Assembly (NCBI GenBank): GCA_900766925.1
Contig: CAAFXG010000233.1
Location: 1-15,063, forward strand
From: Lachnospiraceae bacterium
GTDB taxonomy: Bacteria > Bacillota > Clostridia > Lachnospirales > Lachnospiraceae
Length of the DNA stretch: 15,063 bases
Direction of reading: 5' to 3'
Below, in pieces: positions 1-6,727 of the stretch. Made by a program: the position numbers and the translations under genes. Numbering within the stretch: the stretch's first letter is position 1; each line of letters begins with the position of its first letter. Below the pieces are notes generated by a model. It did no database searches. It saw only the letters and a list, made by a program, of their open reading frames with translations, and was not told where the DNA came from.

Positions 1-170
1 TCCATATCCAGGCTGGTTGCCTGCTGGAGTCGGAACTTCTGCTCCCACTCCAGTGCCTCCTTACGGGTCTTAAATCCTCTTTTCAGCTTCCTTCTGTTCT
101 TGCCTGTCCAATCATTGTAGTGAAAGGAAACATACCATGTTCCCCTCTCTTCATCCTTGTAAGCAGCCAT
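1..170 (-). CDS. Tyrosine recombinase / integrase, N-terminal part (runs off the window)
   Basis: Only the first 56 codons are present; the reading frame continues beyond base 1. The start is an ATG at 168-170 preceded by an AAGGAAGGAG ribosome site. The visible protein begins MAAYKDEERGTWYVSF and contains WYVSFHYNDWTGKNRRK followed by KRGFKTRKEALEWEQKF. This is the pattern of the small arm-type/AP2-like DNA-binding domain at the N-terminus of integrases of Gram-positive conjugative elements and phages: a three-stranded sheet of W/Y/F and K/R, then a helix. The catalytic domain (R..HxxR..Y) lies outside the window and cannot be checked. It follows an excisionase-like gene by 18 bases, the usual xis-int order. 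The family call is firm; whether the enzyme is intact is unknown. Confidence 0.82.
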   Translation of the reverse strand, partial: MAAYKDEERGTWYVSFHYNDWTGKNRRKLKRGFKTRKEALEWEQKFRLQQATSLDM

Positions 171-188
171 TTGCTTCACTCTCCTTCC

Positions 189-374
189 TTAAGCTGTCTG
201 CAAACCATAGAACTTCTCGTCAAAATACTTACAGCTAACCTTACCCGTAATGGTTCTGTATCCCTTTTCCTGAAGCTCATGGTTTAACTCGCGGATAATC
301 TTGTATCCGTGTGAACGGGATATGGACAGCATTTCTGCCACCTCGTCAACATTGTAAAAAATCTTCTTTTCCAT
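189..374 (-). CDS. Small excisionase-like helix-turn-helix protein
   Basis: This is a 61-residue protein. The reading frame is open further upstream (to 419), but the ATG at 372-374 is chosen because AAGGAGGTGAG lies just before it. The sequence MEKKIFYNVDEVAEMLSISR followed by SHGYKIIRELN is a MerR/excisionase-type winged HTH: VDEVAEMLSIS supplies the first helices and SRSHGYKIIRELN the recognition helix. A short basic tail (GYRTITGKVSCKYFDEKFYG) is typical of proteins annotated as helix-turn-helix or excisionase in Lachnospiraceae integrative elements. It lies 18 bases upstream of the integrase start and is probably co-transcribed with it. Expected role, from the family, is binding att arm sites to bias the integrase towards excision. 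It could instead be a small transcriptional regulator of the element. Confidence 0.7.
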   Translation of the reverse strand: MEKKIFYNVDEVAEMLSISRSHGYKIIRELNHELQEKGYRTITGKVSCKYFDEKFYGLQTA

Positions 375-627
375 AGGTGTCTCACCTCCTTCCCCCGGCT
401 GTACCGGTATGTATCTCAAATTTGCCTTCTACAAATATGATAGCTCATTTCAAAATTCTCTTCTCGACTTCGCAGGACGATCTTTTCCTAAAAAGTAGCC
501 TTTGCAGGACTATTTTTTGCTCCACGGTCTTTTACACTACTTCCATGATCAGATTATAAAGCAGCCACTGCCTCAATTTTAGGAACTATCTGTTCTCTTT
601 CACCGGCAAAATGCAAACAATATGTTC

Positions 628-822
628 TCATGCCTCCTCTGTAAAGCTTACCTCCCAATCTAATGATTGAGAATGCACTCTTTGGCTCCCTTTGGGGACA
701 AGATACGCTCCCTTAACATAATATCTGTTTCTATATCTGCATTTTAGGTGTATACAGTAGGAGTTACTACCCAACTTAGTGGCAGTTGATTTCTCACACA
801 CATAAAATGATAAATTATCCAA
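628..822 (-). CDS. Doubtful small ORF, possible gene remnant
   Basis: This is a 64-codon frame starting at a TTG (820-822) and ending SLDWEVSFTEEA. The frame is open back to about base 994, but the upstream part reads as low-complexity AT-rich residues (F, I, K, N). No Shine-Dalgarno sequence precedes the TTG or the in-frame GTG at the eighth codon. The interior (HLKCRYRNRYYVKGAYLVPK) has a plausible protein-like composition, so it may be the C-terminal remnant of a decayed element gene. I do not recognise a family. It may equally be chance. Confidence 0.15.
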   Translation of the reverse strand: MDNLSFYVCEKSTATKLGSNSYCIHLKCRYRNRYYVKGAYLVPKGSQRVHSQSLDWEVSFTEEA

Positions 823-933
823 AAGCTGATTAAAACCGAGAGATATTCCGAATTTCGAAATAAAAGTCGTAGTATTATTACGAATTTTTATAAAATGGGA
901 AATTTTGAAAATAAAAAGATTTGTAAGAAATAG

Positions 934-951
934 AAATACCTTAAATACCTT
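934..951. repeat. 9-base tandem direct repeat (AAATACCTT x2)
   Basis: AAATACCTT occurs at 934-942 and again immediately at 943-951, perfect copies. It lies about 115 bases from the guaA stop codon, on the element side. Short directly repeated sites of this kind are where integrase arm domains or excisionases often bind; that role is inferred. Confidence 0.5.
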
Positions 952-988
952 TTGCAGTATTCCAGAATATGTCCGGTACCGCCCAAAC

Positions 989-1009
989 AGGTATCATATA
1001 GGTATCATA
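989..1009. repeat. Two 10-base direct repeats (AGGTATCATA), 11-base period
   Basis: AGGTATCATA occurs at 989-998 and 1000-1009, one base apart, so both copies face nearly the same side of the helix. The second copy abuts the T-tract of the guaA terminator. This is a candidate integrase or excisionase arm site (inference). Confidence 0.5.
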
Positions 1010-1058
1010 GAAAAGAAAAAAGCTTCAGAAACGGCTTGTTTTCGCTGTTTCTGAAGCT
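1010..1058 (-). terminator. Rho-independent terminator after guaA
   Basis: On the minus strand a perfect 12-bp stem, AGCTTCAGAAAC / GTTTCTGAAGCT (1047-1058 with 1021-1032), has a 14-base loop and is followed by TTTTTTCTTTTC. It starts 7 bases after the guaA stop and should end the whole regulator-ftsEX-guaA transcript. Confidence 0.92.
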
Positions 1059-1065
1059 GTGTTTA

Positions 1066-2610
1066 TTATTCGAACTCAATCGTTCCAGGCGGTTTACTGG
1101 TCAAATCATACATTACCCTGTTTACACCCTTCACCTCATTAATTATCCTTGTCATTACCCTCTGGAGAACCTCAAACGGTATCTCTGAGCAATCAGCAGT
1201 CATGAAATCACTTGTGTTTACAGCCCTTAGTGCCACAGCATAGTCATAGGTTCGCTCGTCACCCATAACGCCAACGGATCTCATGTTAGTAAGAGCTGCA
1301 AAATACTGTCCCAGACCTTTGTCAAGACCAGCCTTGGCAATTTCCTCGCGATAGATGTAGTCTGCATCCTGGACTATTCGTACCTTATCTGCCGTTACCT
1401 CTCCGATAATTCTTATGCCAAGTCCCGGACCCGGGAACGGCTGTCTGTAAACAAGGTATTCAGGAATACCAAGCTCAAGTCCTGCCTTACGAACCTCATC
1501 CTTAAATAAAAGACGCAACGGTTCAATGATTTCCTTGAAATCTACATAATCAGGGAGACCACCTACATTATGATGACTCTTAATTACCGCCGATTTACCA
1601 AGACCTGACTCAATCACATCAGGATATATGGTTCCCTGAACGAGGAAATCAACAGCACCAATTTTCTTTGCCTCTTCCTCAAATACACGGATAAATTCTT
1701 CACCAATAATCTTACGCTTTGCCTCAGGTTCTGTTACCCCGGCAAGCTTGCTGTAGAAACGCTCCTGAGCATTTACACGGATAAAATTAAGGTCATACGG
1801 ACCATTTGGTCCAAATACAGCTTCAACCTCATCACCCTCATTCTTACGAAGAAGGCCATGGTCTACAAACACGCAGGTCAACTGTTTACCAACAGCCTTA
1901 GAAAGAAGGACAGCCGCAACAGACGAGTCAACACCACCTGAAAGTGCACACAATACACGTCCATTGCCAACCTTTTCACGTATGTCTTTGACTGTTGTTT
2001 CAACAAAGGAATCCATTCGCCAGTCACCCTTACAGCCACAAATATTATACACAAAATTGTGAATAATCTGCTGACCCTGCACGGAATGCATAACCTCAGG
2101 GTGATATTGGGTTGCGTAAAGCTTCTTTTCTACATTTTCCATTGCAGCTACAGGACATACCGGAGTATGGGCTGTAACCGTAAATCCCTGGGGAGCCTTT
2201 GAAATATAATCCGTATGGCTCATCCAGACAATAGTCTTAGCATCGACATTTTCAAAAAGCAACGAGTCCTGCTTATCAATATCAACCTCTGTTCTTCCGT
2301 ATTCACTGACAGGTGCGTTCTCAACGCTACCCCCCAGAGTATATGCCATGAGCTGAGAGCCATAGCAGATGCCAAGAATCGGCACACCAATTTCAAAAAT
2401 CTCCTTTTGATATCTCGGAGAATCCTCGCCGTAAACACTGTTAGGTCCACCTGTAAATATTATTCCCTTTGGATTCATTTCCTTAATCTTATCCAAAGGC
2501 AACGTGTAAGGATGTACCTCTGCATACACATTACACTCTCTGACACGTCTTGCAATCAGTTGGTTATACTGTCCACCGAAGTCAAGAACGATAATCATTT
2601 CCTTTTTCAT
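1066..2610 (-). CDS. guaA: GMP synthase (glutamine-hydrolysing)
   Basis: The 514-residue length is normal for the family. GMP synthase converts XMP to GMP with ATP and glutamine, the last step of de novo GMP synthesis in the cytosol. The N-terminal class I glutamine amidotransferase domain (about 1-190) shows GGPNSVY at 54-60, the nucleophile Cys82 in GICYGSQ, and His170/Glu172 in QYHPEVMHS, so the triad is intact. The ATP-pyrophosphatase domain has the PP-loop SGGVDSS at 224-230, then FVDHGLLRKNE and KSHHNVGGLP. The C-terminal dimerisation domain carries QPFPGPGLGIRI and ends KPPGTIEFE. The start ATG has GGGAAAGG upstream. It lies 44 bases after the S41 protease gene and appears to be last in that operon, ended by a strong terminator. 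Its 3' end is a known island integration site, and an integrase lies beyond it. Confidence 0.98.
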   Translation of the reverse strand: MKKEMIIVLDFGGQYNQLIARRVRECNVYAEVHPYTLPLDKIKEMNPKGIIFTGGPNSVYGEDSPRYQKEIFEIGVPILGICYGSQLMAYTLGGSVENAPVSEYGRTEVDIDKQDSLLFENVDAKTIVWMSHTDYISKAPQGFTVTAHTPVCPVAAMENVEKKLYATQYHPEVMHSVQGQQIIHNFVYNICGCKGDWRMDSFVETTVKDIREKVGNGRVLCALSGGVDSSVAAVLLSKAVGKQLTCVFVDHGLLRKNEGDEVEAVFGPNGPYDLNFIRVNAQERFYSKLAGVTEPEAKRKIIGEEFIRVFEEEAKKIGAVDFLVQGTIYPDVIESGLGKSAVIKSHHNVGGLPDYVDFKEIIEPLRLLFKDEVRKAGLELGIPEYLVYRQPFPGPGLGIRIIGEVTADKVRIVQDADYIYREEIAKAGLDKGLGQYFAALTNMRSVGVMGDERTYDYAVALRAVNTSDFMTADCSEIPFEVLQRVMTRIINEVKGVNRVMYDLTSKPPGTIEFE

Positions 2611-2654
2611 ATATCTTTCCCTTTCCCAAATTGATTATTATTAGATATCAAATA

Positions 2655-3899
2655 CTAATTTTCCCCCGAAAGAATCTCCTCTGCCCTTTGAAGCTGCAAA
2701 TCCTCTTCATATTCCAGATTAACTGCATTGGTTCTTCCGTCTGCCAGTTCAACATTATAATCAGGGGTAATTCCAAGCTTATGAATATCGTTGCCATTTG
2801 GGGTAAAATACTTGGCAACGGTAAGCTTAATCGCTGTTCCGTCAGATAAAGGAATAATTGACTGCACTATTCCTTTACCAAATGTTGTTGTACCAACAAG
2901 CACAGCCTTACCCGTATCCTGCATACAACCCGCAAATATCTCTGAAGCACTGGCACTGTTACCATTCACAAGTACAACCATAGGTATATCTACCGAATGT
3001 TCGGAATCTGCCTTAAACTCTGAAGTAATATTTCCTTCTCTATCCTTAATGGTTACAATAATGCCTTCATCTAAAATGTAATTACACATTTCAGTTACGG
3101 TAGCAAGCAACCCACCCGGATTATCTCTTAAATCAAAAATAATTCCTTTTGCACCGCCTGCAATCAAACTATCCAAAGCATCCTCAAATTCCTTGGTTGT
3201 ATTTTCGTAAAACTGCTGAATCTGAATGTAACCAATATTATTATCCAGCATATGGCTGTAAACATTTACATTTTCTACGACTCTTCGTTCTACATCAAAC
3301 TCAAGATAATCATTTTCACCCTCACGATACACCGTAATATGCGCAGTGGTTCCTTCAACGCCTCTAATCATATCGACGACAAGAGAAAGCTCCATTCCCG
3401 TAACCTCAGTGCCATCAACCGAAACAATCTTATCTTCAGCTAACAAACCGGCCTCCTCAGCAGGACTTCCCGGTATAGGCCGGACAATAGATATAACCAT
3501 TTCTGCATTCTGGGTTACAACCGCACCTACACCAACGTATTCTCCGGACGAATCCTCTTGCAAATCCTCATACTCCTCGGCTGTGTAATATACAGAATAC
3601 GGATCATCTAAACCACCCATGATTCCATCATACAATGCTTCTTCCTGAATATCTTTATCGACATCAAAATAAAAATATCGATCAATATATTTATTGATTT
3701 CATCTATTTTATCTGCAACAGCTTCATCCTCCCACAATTCAACATTCTGTTCCATGGTTGATAAAACTGCATCTGTTTCTGTCTCAATATCAATGCTTCC
3801 GTTTACATTTTTGCCTCTCTCGTCATCAAATTCACATGATGTTAATGAAAGGACAAACGATGCTGCTACTACGACAGATAAAATCCTCTTATTAATCAA
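2655..3899 (-). CDS. S41-family C-terminal processing peptidase, PDZ lipoprotein
   Basis: This is a membrane-anchored serine protease of the Ctp/Prc family. Numbered from the upstream TTG at 3903-3905, a signal sequence ends in the lipobox LTSC (Cys24). The N-terminal helical part contains YDGIMGGLDDPYSVYYT (about 92-108), the PDZ domain spans roughly 120-205, and the protease core is 215-390. The Ser/Lys dyad is visible: Ser319 in NGNSASASEIFAG and Lys344 in TTFGKGIVQ, 25 residues apart as in characterised members. Start: AGGAG at 3908-3912 is only 2 bases from the TTG at 3905 but 8 bases from a second in-frame TTG at 3897-3899, so the latter is preferred (414 residues). It lies immediately downstream of the M23 hydrolase and upstream of guaA. 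Family members process or degrade envelope proteins including peptidoglycan hydrolases; the substrate here is inferred. Confidence 0.93.
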   Translation of the reverse strand: MINKRILSVVVAASFVLSLTSCEFDDERGKNVNGSIDIETETDAVLSTMEQNVELWEDEAVADKIDEINKYIDRYFYFDVDKDIQEEALYDGIMGGLDDPYSVYYTAEEYEDLQEDSSGEYVGVGAVVTQNAEMVISIVRPIPGSPAEEAGLLAEDKIVSVDGTEVTGMELSLVVDMIRGVEGTTAHITVYREGENDYLEFDVERRVVENVNVYSHMLDNNIGYIQIQQFYENTTKEFEDALDSLIAGGAKGIIFDLRDNPGGLLATVTEMCNYILDEGIIVTIKDREGNITSEFKADSEHSVDIPMVVLVNGNSASASEIFAGCMQDTGKAVLVGTTTFGKGIVQSIIPLSDGTAIKLTVAKYFTPNGNDIHKLGITPDYNVELADGRTNAVNLEYEEDLQLQRAEEILSGEN

Positions 3900-3917
3900 T
3901 TTCAAGACTCCTAACTA

Positions 3918-5105
3918 TTAAAGATATGGGGCAGGATCGACATAAGTGCCATTAATTCTAACACCAAAATGGCAGTGCGGACCGGTTGAATTACCTGTAC
4001 TTCCCGCATATGCAATTACCTGACCTCTACTTACTGTTTCACCGGCACTTACTGCAAATGAAGAATTATGCATGTAAACCGTAGTAACTCCACCGCCGTG
4101 ATCCAATACAATATAATAACCCATAGAGCTACTATATGCGGCAGAAATAACCACACCTGTTTCACCGGCTACAATTGGTGTACCTGTTGCACACGCAATA
4201 TCAATACCCTGATGCATTCTACCCCATCGTGGACCATAGACAGAAGACACATACCCGCCTGTTGCTACAGGCCACTGGAAAGTACCACCTGTGTAATATA
4301 TTTCAGTGCTAGACGGAATATATTCCTGATTAGCCGCCTCTGCAGCCTTTCTTGCTGCTTCTTCCGCCGCCTTTCTTGCCGCCTCCGCTGCTGCCTCCGC
4401 TGCTGCAATTGCATCGTTTGTAGCTGCAATATCAGCCTCAAGCTGGGCAACCTGTGCCTGATACTCATCAATGGAGGTCTGATAATTCGCAGCCTGCTGC
4501 TGTTTACCTTCTATGAGAATCTCAATTGCCTCTTTATTTTCACTTACTTCCTGTTCAATCTGCTGGACATCCTCAAGCTCAGATTCAAGCTTATCCTGTG
4601 TATTATTAATTTTATTTTCAATTTTAATTAAATCATTGAGCATATTTGAATCATACTCATAAATCTGTTCCACATACTCAGACTTATTAATTATATCAGA
4701 CATATCCGCTGAAGAAAAAACTGTATCAAAATATTCAACGTTACCATTCTCATACGAATACCGAATTCTTTCTTTCATAGCAGAATATTGTTTCTGCTCA
4801 TCCTCCTGAGCCGCTTTAAGCTCAGCCTTTGTAGTCTCAATATCCGCCTCCAAGTCCTTCTTCTGACTCTCAAGCTCAGCTATCTGTTCATTATACTCAT
4901 TTACCTTATTATCAAGCTCAGCTATTGCTGTCAGAATATCACTCTGCTGATTCTTCAGCTTGTCAACTGTCGCCTCAGCCTCAGCCTTCTTACCTTCCTG
5001 CTGTTCCTTTTGCTCCTGTAATTCAGAAATACTTGAGGCATGTACATTAAAGCATATTGCCCCTATAGCAGCAAATGCAACAAATGTCCTGAATAATTTA
5101 CGCAT
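3918..5105 (-). CDS. Secreted coiled-coil M23 (LytM) peptidoglycan endopeptidase, likely FtsEX partner
   Basis: The 395-residue protein has a signal peptide (about 1-23, ending NVHASS) and a long coiled coil rich in E/K/Q (about 25-230) with an internal break near 115-145. An Ala-rich helical linker (EAAAEAARKAAEEAARKAAEA, written here as a 232-260 segment) leads to a C-terminal M23 domain (about 275-395). Zinc and catalytic residues are all present: His298 and Asp302 in RMHQGIDIA, His346, and His377/His379 in GPHCHFGVR. It is therefore expected to cut peptide cross-bridges itself, unlike E. coli EnvC, whose LytM domain is degenerate. An AAGGAGGAG ribosome site precedes the ATG. It starts 12 bases after the ftsX stop; the architecture and position match the extracellular partners of FtsEX (EnvC, PcsB, CwlO). 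Confidence 0.93.
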   Translation of the reverse strand: MRKLFRTFVAFAAIGAICFNVHASSISELQEQKEQQEGKKAEAEATVDKLKNQQSDILTAIAELDNKVNEYNEQIAELESQKKDLEADIETTKAELKAAQEDEQKQYSAMKERIRYSYENGNVEYFDTVFSSADMSDIINKSEYVEQIYEYDSNMLNDLIKIENKINNTQDKLESELEDVQQIEQEVSENKEAIEILIEGKQQQAANYQTSIDEYQAQVAQLEADIAATNDAIAAAEAAAEAARKAAEEAARKAAEAANQEYIPSSTEIYYTGGTFQWPVATGGYVSSVYGPRWGRMHQGIDIACATGTPIVAGETGVVISAAYSSSMGYYIVLDHGGGVTTVYMHNSSFAVSAGETVSRGQVIAYAGSTGNSTGPHCHFGVRINGTYVDPAPYL

Positions 5106-5117
5106 CTAATCTCCTCC

Positions 5118-6026
5118 TTAAACCTTAAGGTGCTTTCTTGTCGTAAGCAGACTTCCAACCAGTCCAAGTCCGATTCCAATACCTGCCGAAACCGGAATAA
5201 GCACCGAAAACAGCTCACTAACAGGTACAAATGCAAATAAATTCTGCACAACTGTATATCTTCCAATAATGTATTGAATAATATTATCATACATATAATA
5301 AACAAGTAACAAAGGTATCAAAGAGCCAACCAGACCAATAACAATACCTTCAACAATAAATGGCGCTCTTACAAAATAATTTGTTGCACCAATCAATTTC
5401 ATAATTGCAATCTCCTCCTTACGAACAGTAATACCAATTGTAATAGTATTACTGATAAGAAAGATTGAGACAAATAAAAGTATTACAATGATACCTATTG
5501 AAGCATAGCTTACCACACTATTAAGTGCAGAAATACCATCGGCAGTTACCGTAGAACTAAGTACCTTTCTTACACCATGCAATTCCTTCAGATACTGGAC
5601 AAATTCAGCCTGCTTTGAAAGGTCCTTCAAAGTAATCTTGTAGGATGCACTGTCCTTAAGAGGATTATCTCCGGCAAATGCCTTCATTGCCGCCTCATAA
5701 TCATCGTAATTCTGCTTTGCAAACTGCTCCCATGCCTCATCAGCAGACACGAAATCCATGGTATTTACTTCCTCTCTGATACGAATCTGCTCACCAATGA
5801 GACTGATATTCTCATCACTGATTCCCTCATCGAAAAATACTGAAATTGTTACAGTATTCTCCATCTCAGTCATAGCCGTTTTGAAATTGACAATTATACA
5901 ATAAAATATACCAAATAAAAACAGACACGAAACAATTGTACCTATGGAAGCCAGAGAGAATAAAAGGTTTCGTCTGATATTACCAATTCCCTGTCTGATA
6001 CTATATAAAATTGAACTAATCCTCAT
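5118..6026 (-). CDS. ftsX: Cell-division ABC transporter permease FtsX
   Basis: The 302-residue length is typical for Gram-positive FtsX. There are four membrane segments at about 22-46, 172-196, 222-245 and 272-295. The large extracellular loop between the first two (about 47-170) is the region that contacts the periplasmic or extracellular hydrolase in this family. The cytoplasmic stretch RKEEIAIMKLIGATNYFVR (202-220) is a family hallmark. The start codon overlaps the end of ftsE by 11 bases, with AGAGGTGG inside ftsE as its ribosome site, so the two are translationally coupled. FtsEX does not pump a substrate; it passes ATP-driven conformational change across the membrane to activate cell-wall cleavage. 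The next gene is the likely target hydrolase. Identification is secure from sequence and context. Confidence 0.96.
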   Translation of the reverse strand: MRISSILYSIRQGIGNIRRNLLFSLASIGTIVSCLFLFGIFYCIIVNFKTAMTEMENTVTISVFFDEGISDENISLIGEQIRIREEVNTMDFVSADEAWEQFAKQNYDDYEAAMKAFAGDNPLKDSASYKITLKDLSKQAEFVQYLKELHGVRKVLSSTVTADGISALNSVVSYASIGIIVILLFVSIFLISNTITIGITVRKEEIAIMKLIGATNYFVRAPFIVEGIVIGLVGSLIPLLLVYYMYDNIIQYIIGRYTVVQNLFAFVPVSELFSVLIPVSAGIGIGLGLVGSLLTTRKHLKV

Positions 6027-6705
6027 CTATATATCCACCTCTCTGCTCATCACTAATTACTTCACCCTTTTTAAGCGTGATAACTCGTTTCTGCATCATG
6101 TTAACGATTTCTCTGTTATGGGTTACAACAACAACAGTTGTGCCCTTCTTATTTACATCCTCCAAAAGACGCATAATCTCCCATGAATTCTTAGGGTCCA
6201 GGTTACCTGTAGGCTCATCGGCAAGCAGAAGCTCAGGCTTATTAACCAAAGCTCTCGCAATTGCTACTCTCTGTTGCTCACCACCTGACAATTGCTTTGG
6301 ATATGCCTTATATTTATCAGCAAGGCCAACCAGTGTAAGCATAGCCGGAACCTGTCTTCTGATGTAACGATTAGGAGTTTCTACAACCCTCTGTGCAAAC
6401 GCAACATTCTCATAAATCGTCCTGTCCTTAAGCAGACGAAAATTCTGGAAAACAACACCTATTCTCCTTCTAAGCTTAGGAATATTCTTCCGTTTCAGTT
6501 TACTGTAATCTACTCCTGCAACCGTGATACTACCTGAGGTTGGTTCCATTTCCTTAAGCAACAGCTTCATCAAGGAAGTTTTACCCGAACCACTGGCACC
6601 TACGATAAACACGAATTCGCCATCCTCTATATTAAAGGTTACATCATTCAGCGCATAAGTCTTACTCGTCGGATATCTTAATTTTACGTGATCTAAAGTA
6701 ATCAT
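6016..6705 (-). CDS. ftsE: Cell-division ATP-binding protein FtsE
   Basis: This is a 229-residue single-domain ABC ATPase. The Walker A motif is GASGSGKT (36-43), the Q-loop is in VVFQNFRLLKDRTIYENVAF, the signature is LSGGEQQR (139-146), Walker B is LLLADE (159-164), the D-loop follows in PTGNLD, and the switch His is His196. The opening MITLDHVKLRYP and the LKDRTIYENVAFA stretch are characteristic of FtsE rather than of MacB/LolD exporters. The start has AGGAGAG upstream, and it begins 22 bases after the regulator gene. It partners with FtsX, encoded next and overlapping by 11 bases, at the cytoplasmic face of the membrane to couple ATP hydrolysis to septal or lateral wall hydrolase activation. 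Confidence 0.97.
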   Translation of the reverse strand: MITLDHVKLRYPTSKTYALNDVTFNIEDGEFVFIVGASGSGKTSLMKLLLKEMEPTSGSITVAGVDYSKLKRKNIPKLRRRIGVVFQNFRLLKDRTIYENVAFAQRVVETPNRYIRRQVPAMLTLVGLADKYKAYPKQLSGGEQQRVAIARALVNKPELLLADEPTGNLDPKNSWEIMRLLEDVNKKGTTVVVVTHNREIVNMMQKRVITLKKGEVISDEQRGGYIDED

Positions 6706-6727
6706 AACTGCTTTTCTCTCCTAAATA

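Larger units (their letters stand above)
420..1009. other. Gene-poor element end between xis and the guaA terminator
   Basis: No convincing gene is seen in this stretch. It becomes very AT-rich from about 830 to 960. It holds short direct repeats: GCAGGAC at 472-478 and 504-510 with similar flanks, a 9-base tandem pair at 934-951, and an 11-base-spaced pair at 989-1009. Several short open frames on either strand lack a ribosome site. Its position between an integrase/excisionase pair and the 3' end of guaA fits the attachment-site arm region of an integrated element (inference). No second copy of the guaA 3'-end sequence was found inside the window. Confidence 0.4.

Noticed and set aside
377..559. 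Plus-strand 60-codon open frame over the xis upstream region
   Set aside because: It has no ribosome site, and it overlaps the ribosome site and start region of the excisionase-like gene on the other strand.
2215..2634. Plus-strand 139-codon open frame opposite guaA
   Set aside because: It lies antisense to the conserved amidotransferase domain and has no recognisable features.
4068..4631. Plus-strand 187-codon open frame opposite the M23 gene
   Set aside because: It is Cys/Arg/Leu-rich and mirrors the coiled coil and Ala-rich linker on the other strand; the M23 frame has clear domains and a good ribosome site.
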